Origin: Megaustenia siamemsis
Lineage: Eukaryota > Mollusca > Gastropoda > Stylommatophora > Ariophantidae
Length of the DNA stretch: 64,000 nt
NCBI GenBank assembly: GCA_032433765.1
Contig: JAVIAB010000101.1
Span: 64,120,592-64,184,591 of the forward strand
Direction of reading: 5' to 3'
In this document: piece after piece, positions 43,846 to 56,780 of the stretch
Position numbering within the stretch: position 1 is the stretch's first letter
How the letters are laid out: each line of letters opens with the position of its first letter
The notes under the pieces: model-generated
The model's database searches: none
What the model saw: only the letters and a program-made list of their open reading frames with translations
Told to the model about the DNA's origin: nothing
Program-made: the position numbers and the translations under genes

Positions 43846-44911
43846 TCCACAAGAAGCTGAAAGGTAGAAGAGGAAGTGAAGTAGAAAAAGTCTATCATCA
43901 AGGATTGCCAATTTCAGTTGTTTTGCCTATGATATGTGCTACTGTATACTGGGTGAGCTTGATCTGACAGTCAATGACACTTGAGACTAAGATATGAGCA
44001 GTTTGGTAGCAAGGGAATCTAACATAACATGCACAGTCCGTACCGTTAACTATAATGGGTAAAAGACAAACCTGTCCTGACAGTTATAGTCCACACCGTT
44101 AACTATTATATGTAACAGGTAAATTTAACCTGACAGTTGCAGTCCTCACCGTTATTTACAATGTGTAACAGGCAGACTTGACTTGAGAGTCATAGTCAGC
44201 ACCGTCACCTGTTATGGGTAACAGTCAACCCTGACCTGACAGTCAAAGTCCGCATCGTTGACTATCATCGGTATTTGTGGAAAACAATGATGTATCTTCA
44301 ATGAACACCTTACAGGAACAATCAGTCTGTGTACGGATCGAAAATGTTTGGAGCGGCATGAAGTGGGTGTGGGGATGCCCCGACTATAATGAGACTGATT
44401 CCGTAAATCACATATAATAAAAAAAGAAACTGAAATACATCAAAGGATTTGAACTATGACCCTTGTTAGAATATTATTGAAAAGAAGACGAAACACAACA
44501 AAGAATGTGAAGTATAACCCTTGCTTGTGGTTTTACATTTCACTAATTGATTTTTGAACATTACATTCTTATACACTTTAAAAGTTGTTATTTAATGCGT
44601 GTTAACGAATATATTGCGATTCTAAAACCGCAAACATTCTCCAAAATAGTAATGTTTTATCTGCATGCGCAATGTGTCGCCCTCAAATTTATTATCACGT
44701 GATCATAAACAAAAGAAGGAGAGGGCAGTGAAGAAACATGAATAACTATATATATATATATAATCCGATGAACTAAAGAACAGTTTGGATTGACGAAAAA
44801 AACGTAAAACGTTTAGAAAAAAATGAGAAAGCAAACGAGAGAAATCAAGTAATAGATTACAATGATGATTGTACAAGTAAAGCAATAATTAAGCAAAACT
44901 AACTAGGGTAA
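43846..44911 (+). repeat. S1 part of S repeat (H1)
   Basis: Directly follows the LINE-A stop. Landmarks in standard order: AAAAAGTCTATCATCAAGG, P block, ACCCTTGTTAGAATATT, the conserved TTGATTTTTGAACATTACAT segment (44,548), a short TA tract and AAGCAAAACTAACTAGGG. Nearly identical to 48,886-49,950. No supported gene; see the conserved small frame in the findings. Confidence 0.88.
44030..44276 (+). repeat. P block: 53-bp tandem repeats (H1, ~4.6 units)
   Basis: Same unit order as H2. It lacks one unit that is present in H3 between GTACCGTTAACTATAATGGG and AAAAGACAAACCTGTCC. Confidence 0.85.
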
Positions 44912-44923
44912 TATTACATTATT

Positions 44924-47010
44924 GATTAATTGAGTTATTGAGTTATTTGCGGGTTATCATCACTCTGAACATGTCCATAGGTGCTCAGATACCCTCATCA
45001 GCAATTCCCTCAGTGTCCAGCGACTGGCGTCTCCAGTTCTATGTTGGTTGATAAGTCTTCTTTCACGTCCACTAAGTTTCTCATTTCTGGCTGTGCTCAT
45101 CTTAACACCCATTTCCATCATCCGAAGAAGTGACGTTGATCTGTGTTTCCCGAAGTCATGTGCGCTTCCCACATCTCGCAGGGCATTGATGATGTCCCCC
45201 CGATCTATTGGTTGCGGGTCGTCAACGACAGCGCAGCAAGCCAACCTGTAAGCTCTTTCATTACCCAGTACTCCCGTATGTCCAGTGACATAGACAAAGG
45301 TGACCTTACGTGTTTTGGATTTCTGCAACAACTCTACCTATTGCATGCGTACAGAGCCCGCCTCCACTTTTTTTTATCATGCTCATCGAATCACTCAGTA
45401 GACATGCGTGGGTGTAGTCTTGTGACATTAACCTTTTGAATGCCTTGATCACTGTCATCGCCTCCATTGTCATGCTACTCGTGGTCATGACGTATGCTGC
45501 ACTGTCTTCCTTGACTATTCTGTCTGCCGAGCGTGATGTAAATGCCCATGCACTTCTTTGGTGTCGTCTTACAGATCCGTCTGTATAGATGACCGCATCT
45601 TTCTCATCGGTGTTATCGCAGATGAGACCGTTAACCTCAGCATTAACCACGACCGGGTTCTGCTCCCTATTTTTCATGTCGAGTGTGACAATACACGAGA
45701 AAGTCCCCTTGAATGACGTAGGCACCGGTATCCAATCCTCACCAACGCTGATATTGGTAAGCCCACATACCTGTTTGATGACATCTTCTGCTCGGCCCAC
45801 CCATGAATTGTCTCTTATTAGCCTGGCATCTTTCTATTTTTTGAGCACGTTTTGCAATGGATGCTCTGTATCTGTACTAATCTTCAGGTATGCCCGTGCT
45901 CTCCAGATCTTGATTTTGTCATCCATGGTTGGAAAGTCAAGAAGATACCTCACTGCTGCACAGGGAGTGTCCCTCGTACATCCCAGGATAATGCGCATGG
46001 CTTCATTTTGTATTTTCTCCAGCCTATCAATTTGAGTCGTAGTGACAGTAAGAATTGCCAGGGCATACTTGATTGGTGCGAGGACTAATCCCTGGAACAG
46101 AAGAGTAAGTAGCCTCTGCTCGATGTTGGCAGCTGCCATGACCTTCAAGGCGGCTAATCCTTCGCGGGATTTTGTTATTACATGGTCGGCGTGGTCCCGA
46201 AAACACAGGCTGCGATCAAACCTAACTCCGATGTATGTCATCAACTTGTCCCTGGTCACCTCATCAGCTCCCATTCGTACTACCGCTGTGGTAGTATTAA
46301 TGATATGATTGTTAACGGAGAACCATGAAACTGATGCTTTATTAGGATTAACCAAGACACCTGAAACCCCACACCAGGAAGAAATGCGATCGAGGTTCGT
46401 CTTGCATTGTGGAGGCGATTTACTGTCTGTCTCTTCCCTGTCGATATACCAGAATATCATCAGCAAAAGTCATAGTTCTTCTCCTCCCGTCCAGCTGTTG
46501 TTCCGCGATCGTTATTGTGTACACGTTAAATAGAACTGGTGACAATGGTGAGCCTTGTGGTAGCCCTGGGCAAATGGATGTTGGCTCGGAAGACCAACTT
46601 CCACATCTGAGTATCACCTTCCTCTGAAACAGTGCAGCGGCGATCCATCTAATGCTGAAGGGGTGCACCGACAATTTGAGGAGCATATGCATTAGATATT
46701 CAAATGTTACCCTGTTGTATGCATACTCCAGATCTATAGCAGCAGCACATGTCTCCTCTCGTCTGTGGAAGCCTTCGAAGACATCATAGGCAAAGACTGC
46801 CGCATTGAGCCTGTCTCTTTTTAATATCTATAACCTCCGAGAGTGGGTGGGAATACGTGTTTCTGTTCAAGGTGACAGGTGAGGACACGGGCAACTATTT
46901 TCTCCAGCAGCTTGCCCGCAGTGTTCTGCATTGTGATGATTCTGTAGGCACTGTTCTGAGAAGGGTCCTTGTTTGTGTTCGGTAGCGGTAGTAAGTAGAT
47001 GTGTAGCCAC
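44924..47010 (-). pseudogene. LINE-B copy 3 (H1): RT plus RNase H
   Basis: Flanked by TATTACATTATT at 44,912-44,923 and 47,011-47,022, the same duplication as copy 1. RT: GLPQGSPLSPVLFN and TFADDILV (46,420-46,692 frame). The 210-codon thumb piece (45,834-46,466) follows. RNase H: YTDGSVRRHQRSAWAF, ACLLSDSMSM, VYVTGHTGVLGNERAYRLA (45,250-45,310), where Tyr replaces the catalytic Asp of RADRLA. The 123-codon C-terminal frame ends at 44,960. Frameshifts lie near 45,385 and 45,835. Confidence 0.88.
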
Positions 47011-47022
47011 TATTACATTATT

Positions 47023-47670
47023 ATAAATGTGAAGCTCAATGGAACAAAGAACTAAATGCTTGGAAATTCTCAAATAGTGAACAATAAGAATTGTATTTGT
47101 AAATAAATAGACAGCAAGCTGCAGATAGTGAATGCATTTACTGTATATGTTGTATGGCAAGTACACGTTTGTAGAATGATAATTTGAATGACTGAAACTA
47201 TAATGCTGAAGAGTGGTGTTAGGAAATATTTTTTCTTAACTAATTGAGCTCTATTTGACATTAATTTTAGCTTGGACCTGTTGAAGTAAGTCATGTATTA
47301 TGAAAATGATTTAAATGTGAATAAAAATGTTCATCATATAAATGCATAGTTTAATATGTGTATTAAATACATAGTTTTTTTTAATGATCATGTCTATATG
47401 ATAGGAGGTCAGATCAATATATAACACAATATAAAAAAAATATTTGATGTGAGGGAAAGTTAAGCAAGTTCTTTTGTGTGATAATTAAATTGCGATGATG
47501 TGATAAAATATGTAGAAAGGAAACTCTCGAAAACACCAAGCGATCTCGTTTAGTGATGTAATTGAAGAAAGATAAATACAAACACTATCAATTGTGTTTC
47601 TCAATTTCTCACATGCGAGTGTCAAATGCCTCAAACGGGATGGTAATCTACAAATACCAGTTTTTGAATT
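47023..47670 (+). repeat. S2 part of S repeat (H1), right-truncated
   Basis: Standard S2 boxes from ATAAATGTGAAGCTCAATG to AATACCAGTTTTTGAATT, then the shared deletion junction into LINE-A. No gene is seen. Confidence 0.85.
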
Positions 47671-48885
47671 TCTAGAGAGACTAAATGGCGCCATAGAGTA
47701 ACATTTGAGAGATGAACAAGCAGGTTTTAGGAAGAACAATCCATGTGCTGATCAGATAACTAATCTACGTATAATCGTTGAACAAAATGTAATACTACAG
47801 TTCCCACTTTATATTTGATTCATAGAAAATGCATTACGACAAAGTATTTGATAGTTTAGACAGACAAATGCTTTGGAAGTTACCGAACCCTTAAAGAATC
47901 ACCATAAAGTGTATTAACCTGATAAAAACAATGGATGAAGGAATGAAATGTAGTGGGATATATGAAGGGCAGCTTACAGAAGCATTTGAAATAAGAACAT
48001 GAGTAAAGCAGGGATAACTTCTGTCTTCAGTTCTCTTTCCGCTGACCACAGATTGGATTATGAAAATAAATCAAACCAATAGAAATGGAATCAAGTGGTC
48101 ACTGGCCAAGCAACTTGATGATTTAGACTTTGCTGATTACATAGCTCTCCTATCAAACAGCAATGAACATATGTAGGATAACATAAACATAATTGATGGA
48201 AGCACACAACAGCTAGGACTGAAAATTAATAGAGATAAGACCAACATTATGAGAATTAATGCAGTGACAATAACAAAATCAAATTAGGAGAAATACCTCT
48301 ACTAGACGTGCAATCTTACATATATCTAGGTAGTAATATAGATAAAGAGGGAGAAACAGAATATGATACCAAAATAAGGTTATCAAAAGCCAGAGGTGCT
48401 TTTGTTATACTGGGAAACATATGGAAGTCCAAAGAAATTAGGTTTAATACCGAAATAAAAATTGTGAACTTCAAAGTTAAATCAGTCTTATTATATGGCT
48501 GTGAAACATGGAGAACAACAAAATTGGCACTCATGAAGATACAGCCTTTCATTAATGGATGATTGAGCAGATTAACATATTGGAAATGGCAGTACAAATT
48601 CACTAACACATAACTATGGAAATGCTCCAGTCAAATACTAGTGGATAAAGAGATAGAATTAAGACGATGTCGCTGGATAGGACACACACTGCGGAAGACA
48701 ACTGAGAGTATTATACAACAGGCCCTTCTTTTGAAATCTCCAGGGGAAAAGTCAAATAGGAAGACTACGAATTCTTGGAGAAGACAGATGGAAGCGAAAT
48801 GAAGATGATGGGGAGGACGTGGAATGATCTTAAAAAAAATGGCAAGAAACAGAGCGACTTGGAAATTGTTTGTTGACGATCTTTG
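47671..48885 (+). pseudogene. LINE-A copy 7 (H2): RT to C-terminus
   Basis: Starts at the inherited junction TCTAGAGAGACTAAATGGCG. RT motif A is decayed (~47,830). At the catalytic site it reads FADY (~48,130), so the second Asp is lost. The 84-codon frame 48,308-48,562 carries YIYLGSNIDKEG, ARGAFVILGNIWKSKEI and LLYGCETWRTTK. The C-terminus is frameshifted near 48,799 and ends at ~48,885. Confidence 0.85.
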
Positions 48886-49952
48886 ATCTACAAGAAGCTG
48901 AAAGGTAGAAGAGGAAGTGAAGTAGAAAAAGTCTCTCATCAAGGAATGCAAATTTCAGTTGTTTTGCCTATGATATGTGCTACTGTATACTGGATGAGCT
49001 TGATCTGACAGTCAATGACACCTGAGACTAATTTATGAGCAGTTTGGTAGCAAGGGAATCTAACATAACATGCACAGTCCGTACCGTTAACTATAATGGG
49101 TAAAAGACAAACCTGTCCTGACAGTTATAGTCCACACCGTTAACTATTATATGTAACAGGTAAATTTAACCTGACAGTTGCAGTCCTCACCGTTATTTAC
49201 AATGTGTAACAGGCAGACTTGACTTGAGAGTCATAGTCAGCACCGTCACCTGTTATGGGTAACAGTCAACCCTGACCTGACAGTCAAAGTCCGCATCGTT
49301 GACTATCATCGGTATTTGTGGAAAACAATGATGTATCTTCAATGAACACCTTACAGGAACAATCAGTCTGTGTACGGATCGAAAATGTTTGGAGCGGCAT
49401 GAAGTGGGTGTGGGGATGCCCCGACTATAATGAGACTGATTCCGTAAATCACATATAATAAAAAAAGAAACTGAAATACACCAAAGGATTTGAACTATGA
49501 CCCTTGTTAGAATATTATTGAAAAGAAGACGAAACACAACAAAGAATGTGAAGTATAACCCTTGCTTGTGGTTTTACATTTCACTAATTGATTTTTGAAC
49601 ATTACATTCTTATACACTTTAAAAGTTGTTATTTAATGCGTGTTAACGAATATATTGCGATTCTAAAACCGCAAACATTCTCCAAAATAGTAATGTTTTA
49701 TCTGCATGCGCAATGTGTCGCCCTCAAATTTATTATCACGTGATCATAAACAAAAGAAGGAGAGGGCAGTGAAGAAACATGAATAACTATATATATATAT
49801 ATAATCCGATGAACTAAAGAACAGTTTGGATTGACGAAAAAAACGTAAAACGTTTAGAAAAAAATGAGAAAGCAAACGAGAGAAATCAAGTAATAGATTA
49901 CAATGATGATTGTACAAGTAAAGCAATAATTAAGCAAAACTAACTAGGGTAA
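48886..49952 (+). repeat. S1 part of S repeat (H2)
   Basis: Near-identical to 43,846-44,911 over more than 1 kb, including the AGAAGGAGAGGGCAGTG tract and the short TA run. This indicates a recent duplication of the higher-order unit. Confidence 0.88.
49074..49317 (+). repeat. P block: 53-bp tandem repeats (H2, ~4.6 units)
   Basis: Same unit order and variants as the H1 block. Confidence 0.85.
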
Positions 49953-49964
49953 TATAGCATTATT

Positions 49965-51681
49965 GATTAATTGAGTTATTGAGTTATTTGCGGGTTATCA
50001 TCATTGCACTCCGAACATGTTCATAGGTGCTCACATACCCTCATCAGCAATTCCCTCAGTGTCCGGCGACTGACGTCTCCAGTTCTATGTTGGTTGATAA
50101 GTCTTCCTCCACGTCCACTAAGTTTCTCATTTCTGGCTGTGCCCATCTTAACACCCATTTCCATCATCCGAAGAAGTGATGTAGATCTGTGTTTCTCGAA
50201 GTCATGTGCTCTTCCTACATCTCGCAGGGCATTGATGATGTCCCCCCGATCTATTGGTTGCCCGTCGTCAACGACAGCGCAGCAAGCCAACCTGTCCGCT
50301 CTTTCATTTCCCCGTACTCCCGTATGTCCAGGGACATAGACAAAGGTGACCTTACGTGTTTTGGATTTCTGCAACAACTCTACCTATTGCATGTGTACAG
50401 AGCCCGCCTCCACTTTTTTGTATCATGCTCATCGAATCACTCAGTAGACATGCGTGGGTGTAGTCTTTTGACATTAACCTTTTGAATGCCTTGATCACTG
50501 TCATCGCCTCCATTGTCATGCTACTCGTGGTCATGACGTATGCTGCACTGTCTTCCTTGACTATTCTGTCTGCCGAGCGTGATGTAAATGCCCATGCACT
50601 TCTTTGGTGTCGTCTTACAGATCCGTCTGTATAGGTGACCGCATCTTTCTCATCGGTGTTATCGCAGATGAGGCCGTTAACCTCAGCATTAACCACGACC
50701 GGGTTCTGCTCCCTATTGTTCATGTCGAGTGTGACAATACACGAGAAAGTCCCCTTGAATGACGTAGGCACCGGTATCCAATCCTCACCAACGCTGATAT
50801 TGGTAAGCCCACATACCTGTTTGATGACATCTTCTGCTCGGCCCACCCATGATTTGCCTCTTATTAGCCTGGCATCTTTCTCTGTGTTGAGCACGTGGTG
50901 CAATGGATGCTCTGTATCTGTACAAATCTTCAGGTATGCTCGTTTTCTGCAGATCTTGATTCTGTCATCCACGGTTGCAAAGGCAAGAAGAAACCTCATT
51001 GCTGCACAGCGAGTGTCCCTCGTACATTCCAGGATAATGCGCATGGCTTCATTTTGTATTTTCTCCAGCCTATCAATGTGAGTCGTAGTGACAGTAAGAA
51101 TTGCCAGGGCATACTTGATTGGTGCGAAGACTAATCCCTGGAACAGAAGAGTAAGTAGCCTCTGCTTGATGTTCGCAGCTACCATGACCTTCAAGGCGGC
51201 CAATCCTTTGCGGGATTTTGTTATCACATGGTCGGCGTGGTCCCGAAAACACAGTCTGCGATCAAACTTAACTCCGATGTATGTCATCAACTTGTCCCTG
51301 GTCACCTCATCAGCTCACATTCGTACTACCGCTGTGGTAGTATTAATGATATGATTGTTAACGGAGAACCATGAAACTGATGCTTTATTAGGATTAACCA
51401 AGACACCTGAAACCCCACACCAGGAAGAGATGCGATCGAGGTTCGTCTTGCATTGTGGAGACGATTCCCTGTTTGTCTCTTCCCTGTCGATATACCAGAA
51501 TATCATCAGCAAAAGTCATAGTTCTTCTCCTCCCGTCCAGCTGTTGTTCCGTGATCGTTATTGTGTACACGTTAAATAGAACTGGTGACAATGGTGAGCC
51601 TTGTGGTAACCCTGTGCAAAAGGATGTTGGCTCGGATGGCCAACTTCCACATCTAGCGGTAGTAAGTAGATGTGTAGCCAC
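49965..51681 (-). pseudogene. LINE-B copy 4 (H2): RT plus RNase H with internal deletion
   Basis: The flanks are decayed copies of the shared duplication (TATAGCATTATT at 49,953; AATTACATTATT at 51,682). A deletion at ~51,654 removes ~360 bp of the RT N-terminal region, joining CTTCCACATCT to AGCGGTAGTAAG. A 317-codon frame (50,352-51,305) spans thumb to RNase H. The 118-codon C-terminal frame (50,021-50,377) keeps VYVPGHTGVRGNERADRLA with the final catalytic His and Asp intact. Confidence 0.88.
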
Positions 51682-51693
51682 AATTACATTATT

Positions 51694-52340
51694 ATAAATG
51701 TGAAGCTCAATGGAACAAAGAACTAAATGCCTGGAAATTCTCAAATAGTGAACAATAAGAATTTTATTTGTAAATAAATAGACAGCAAGCTGCAGATAGT
51801 GAATGCATTTATTGTATATGTTGTATGGCAAGTACACGTTTGTAGAATGATAATTTGAATGACTGAAACTATAATGCTGAAGAGTGGTGTTAGGAAATAT
51901 TTTTTCTTAACTAATTGGGCTCTGTTTGACATTAATTTTAGCCTCAACCTGTTGAAGTAAGTCATGCACTATGAAAATGATTTAAATGCGAACAAAAATG
52001 TTCATCATATAAATGCATAGTTTAATACTTGTGTTAAATACATAGTTCTTTTAATGATCATGTCTAGATGATAGGAGGTCAGATCAATATATAACACAAT
52101 ATAAAACAATATTTGATGTGAGGGAAAGTTAAGCAAGTACTTTTGTGTGACAATTAATGTGCGATGATGTGATAAAATATGTAGAAAGGAAACTCTCGAA
52201 AACACCAAGCGATATCGTTTAGTGATGTAATTGTAGAAAGATAAATACAAACACTATAAATTGTGTTTCTCAATTTCTCACATGCGAGTGTCAAATGCCT
52301 CAAACGGGATTTTAATCTACAAATACCAGTTTTTTGAATT
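51694..52340 (+). repeat. S2 part of S repeat (H2), right-truncated
   Basis: Matches 47,023-47,670 and ends at the same S2/LINE-A deletion junction (AGTTTTTTGAATT / TCTAAAGAGAC). No gene is seen. Confidence 0.85.
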
Positions 52341-53557
52341 TCTAAAGAGACTAAATGGCGCCAAAGAATAACATTTGAGAGATGAACAAGCAGGTTTTAT
52401 GAAGAACAAACCATGTGCTGATCAAATACCTAATCTACGTATATTCGTTGAACAAAATGAAATACTACAGTTCCCACTTTATATTTGATTCATAGAAAAT
52501 GCATTACAACTAAGCATTTGATAGTTTAGACAGACAAATGCTTTGGAAGTTACCGAATCATTAAAGAATCACCATAACGTGTATTGACCTGATAAAAACA
52601 ATGGATGAAGGAATGAAATGTAGTGGGATATATGAAGGGCAGCTTACAGAAGCATTTGAAATAAGAACAGGAGTAAAGCAGGGATAACTTATGTCTTCAG
52701 TTCTCTTTCCACTGACCATAGATTGGATTATGAAAATAAATCAAACCAATAGAAATGGAATCAAGTGGTCACTGGCCAAGCAACTTGATGATTTAGACTT
52801 TGCTGATGACATAGCTCTCCTATCACACAGCAATGAACATATGTAGGATAACATAAACATAATTGATGGGAGATCACAAAAGCTAGGACTGAAAATTAAT
52901 AGATATAAGACCAACATTATGAGAATTAATGCAGTGGCAATAACAAAATAAAATTAGGAGAAATACCTCTACTAGACGTGCAATCTTACATATATCTAGG
53001 TAGTAATATAAATAAAGAGGGAGACACAGACTATGATACCAAAATAAGGGTATCAAAAGCTAGAGGTGCTTTTGTTATACTGGGAAACATATGGAAGTCC
53101 AAAGAAATTTGGTTTAATACCGAAATAAAAATTGTGAACTTCAAAGTTAAGCCAGTCTTATTATATGGCTGTGAAACATGGAGAACAACAAAATTGGCAC
53201 TCATGAAGATACAGCCTTTCATTAATGGATGATTAAGCAGAATAACATATTGGAAATGGCAGTACAAATTCACTAACACATAACTATGGAAATGAATCAG
53301 TCAAATACTAGTGGATAAAGAGTTACCATAAAGACGATGTCGCTGGACAGGACACACACTGCGGAAGACAACTGAGAGTATTATACAACAGGCCCTTCTT
53401 TTGAAATCTCCAGGGGAAAAGTCAAATAGGAAGAATTCGAATTCTTGGAGAAGACAGATGGAAGCGAAGATGAAGATGATGGGGAGGACGTGGAATGATC
53501 TTTAAAAAAATGGCAAGAAACAGAACGACTTGGAAAGTGTTTGTTGAAGCTCTTTGA
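52341..53557 (+). pseudogene. LINE-A copy 8 (H3): RT to C-terminus
   Basis: Same extent as copy 7. The catalytic FADD is preserved (~52,798; FADDIALLSH). An 84-codon frame (52,978-53,232) has YIYLGSNINKEGD and LLYGCETWRTTK. Frameshifts in the C-terminus (~53,320 and ~53,505, where a Phe-Lys run gains bases). It ends near 53,557. Upstream RT motif A is decayed as in copy 7. Confidence 0.85.
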
Positions 53558-54671
53558 TCTACAAGAAGCTGAAAGGTAGAAGAGGAAGTGAAGTAGAAAA
53601 AGTCTCTCATCAAGGAATGCCAATGCCAGTGGTTTTGCCTATGATATGTGCTACTGTATACTGGGCGAGCTTGATCTGACAGTCAATGACACCTGAGACT
53701 AATTTATGAGCAGTTTGGTAGCATGGGAATCTGACATAACATGCACAGTCCGTACCGTTAACTATAATGGGTAGCAGGCAAATCTGACCTGACAGTCACA
53801 GTCCGCACCGTTAACTATCATGGGTAAAAGACAAACCTGTCCTGACAGTTATAGTCCTCACCGTTAACTATTATATGTAACAGGTAAATTTAACCTGACA
53901 GATGCAGTCCGCACCGTTATTTACAATGTGTAACAGGCAGACCTGACTTGAGAGTCATAGTCAGCACCGTCACCTGTTATGGGTAACAGTCAACTCTGAC
54001 CTGACAGTCAAAGTCCGCATCGTTGACTATCATCGGTATTTGTGGAAAACAATGATGTATCTTCAATGAACACCTTACAGGAACAATCAGCCTGTGTACG
54101 GATCGAAAATGTTTGGAGCAGCATGAAGTGGGTGTGGGGATGCCCCGACTATAATGAGACTGATTCCGTAAATCACATATAATAAAAAAAGAAACTGAAA
54201 TACACCAAAGGATTTGAACTATGACCCTTGTTAGAATATTATAGAAAAGAAGACGAAACACAACAAAGAATGTGAAGTATAACCCTTGCTTGTGGTTTTA
54301 CATTTCACTAATTGATTTTTGAACATTACATTCTTATACACTTTAAAAGTTGTTATTTAATGTGTGTTAACGAATATATTGCGATCCTAAAACCGCAAAC
54401 ATTCTACAAAATAGTATTGTTTTGTCTGCATGCCCAATGTGTCGCCCTCAAATTGATTATCACGTGATCAAAAACAAAAGAGGGGGGGGGAGTGAAGATA
54501 CATGCATAGCTTTATATATACAATCGAATGAATTAAAGAACAGGATGGATTGACGAAAAACACGTAAAACGTTTAGAAAAAAATGAGAAAGCAAACGAGA
54601 GTAATCAAGTAATATATTATAATGGTGATTGTACAAGTAAAGAAATAATTAAGCAAAACTAACTAGGGTAA
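53558..54671 (+). repeat. S1 part of S repeat (H3)
   Basis: As in H1 and H2 but with one more 53-bp P unit, a G8 run (~54,482) and a shorter TA run (TATATATACA, ~54,512). Confidence 0.88.
53743..54040 (+). repeat. P block: 53-bp tandem repeats (H3, ~5.6 units)
   Basis: Retains the GACCTGACAGTCACAGTCCG unit that H1 and H2 lost. Closest to the block at 61,364. Confidence 0.85.
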
Positions 54672-54683
54672 TATTACATTATT

Positions 54684-56768
54684 GATTAATTGAGTTATTG
54701 AGTTATTTGCGGTTTATCATCATTGCACTCCGAACACGTTCATGGGTGCTCAGATACCCTCATCAGCAATTCCCTCAGTGTCCGGCGACTGACGTCTCCA
54801 GTTCTATGTTGGTTGATAAGTCTTCTTCCACGTCCTCTAATTTTCTCATTTCTGGCTGTGCCCATCTTAACTCCCATTTCCATTATCCGAAGAAGTGATG
54901 TGGATCTGTGTTTGTCGAAGTTATGTACTATTCCCACATCTCGCAGGGCATTGATGATGTCCCCCCGATCCATTGGTTGTCCGTCGTCAACGACAGCGCA
55001 GCAAGCCAAGCTGTAAGCTCTTACATTTCTCCGTACATGTCCAGAGACATAGACAAAGGCGACCTTACGTGTTTTGGATTTCTGCAACAACTCTACCCAT
55101 TGCATGCGTACAGAGCCCGCCTCCACTTTTTTTTTTATCATGCTCATCGAATCACTCAGTAGACATGCGTGGGTGTAGTCTTGTGCCACTAACCTTTTGA
55201 ATGCCTTGATCACTGTCATCACCTCCATTGTCATGCTACTCGTGGTCATGACGTATGCTCCACTGTCTTCCTTGACTATTCTGCCTGCCGAGCGTGATGT
55301 AAATGCCCATGCACTTCTTTGGTGTCGTCTTAGAGATACGTCTGTATAGATGACCGCATCTTTCTCATCGGTGTTATCGCAGACGAGACCGTTGACCTCA
55401 GCATTAACCACGACCGGGTTCTGCTCCCTATTTTTCATGTCGAGTGTGACAATACACGAGCAAGTCCCCTTGAATGACGTAGGTACCGGTATCCACTCCT
55501 CACCAACGCTGATATTGGTAAGTTCACATACCTGTTTGATGACATCTTCTGCTCGGCCCACCCATGATTTGCCTCTTTTTAACCTGGCATCTTTCTCTGT
55601 GTTGAGCACGTGGTGCAATGGATGCTCTGTATCTGTACAAATCTTCAGGTATGCTCGTTTTCTGCAGATCTTGATTCTGTCATCCACGGTTGCAAAGGCA
55701 AGAAGAAACCTCATTGCTGCACAGCGAGTGTCCCTCGTACATTCCAGGATAATGCGCATGGCTTCATTTTGTATTTTATCCAGCCTATCAATTTGAGTCG
55801 TAGTGACAGTAAGAATTTCCAGGGCATACTTGATAGGTGCGAGAACTAATCCCTGGGACAGAAGAGTAAGTAGCCTCTGCTCGAGGTTGGCAGCTGCCAT
55901 GACCTTCAAGGCGGCTAATCATTTGCGGAATTGTGTTATCACATGATCGGCGTGGTCCCGAAAACACAGCTGCTATCAAACTTAACTCCGAGGTATGTCA
56001 TCAACTTGTCCCTGGTCGCCTCATGAGCTCCCATTCGTAGTACCGGTGTGGTGGTATTAACGATATGATTATTAACGGAGAACCATGAAACTGATGCTTT
56101 ATTAGGATTAACTAAGACACCTGAAACCCCACAACAGGAAGAAATGCGATCGAGGTTCGTCTTGCATTGTGGAGGCGATTCACTGTCTGTCTGTTCCCTG
56201 TCGATATACCAGAGTATCATCAGCAAAAGTCATTGTTCTTCCCCTCCCATCCAGCTGTTGTTCCGTGATCGTTTTTGTGTACCCGTTAAATAGAACTGGT
56301 GACAATGGTGAGCCTTGTGGCAGCCCTGGACAAATGGATGTTGGCTCGGAAGACCAACTTCCACATCTGAGTATCACCTTCCTCTGAAACAGTGCAGCGG
56401 CGATCCATCTAATGAGGAAGGGGTGCTCCGACAGTTTGAGGAGCATATGCATTTGATATTCAAATGTTACCCTGTTGTATGCATCCTCCAGATCTATAGC
56501 AGCAGCACATGTCTCTTCTCGTCTGTGGAAGCCTTCGAAGACATAGGCAAAGATTGCCGCATTGAGCCATATCTCTTTTTTATATCTATAACCTCCGAGT
56601 GTGGATGAGAATACGTGTTTCTGTTCAAGGTGACAGGTGTGGATACGGGCAACTATTTTCTCCAGCAGCTTGCCCGCAGTGTTCTGCATTGTGATGATTC
56701 TGTAGGCACTGTTCTGAGAAGGGTCCTTGTTTGGCTTCGGTAGCGGTAGTAAGTAGATGTGTAGCCAC
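54684..56768 (-). pseudogene. LINE-B copy 5 (H3): longest surviving RT-RNase H frame
   Basis: Flanked by TATTACATTATT at 54,672-54,683 and 56,769-56,780. RT: AAIDLEDAYNRV (motif A), GLPQGSPLSPVLFN (B) and TFADDTLVY (C) in a 169-codon frame (56,180-56,689). A 389-codon frame (54,740-55,909) runs from thumb through RNase H (YTDVSLRRHQ, where V replaces G; ACLLSDSMSMIKK) to the C-terminus. A four-residue loss shortens the VYVSGH..RRNVRAYSLA segment and removes the final catalytic Asp. A frameshift near 55,930 separates the two frames. Confidence 0.88.
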
Positions 56769-56780
56769 TATTACATTATT

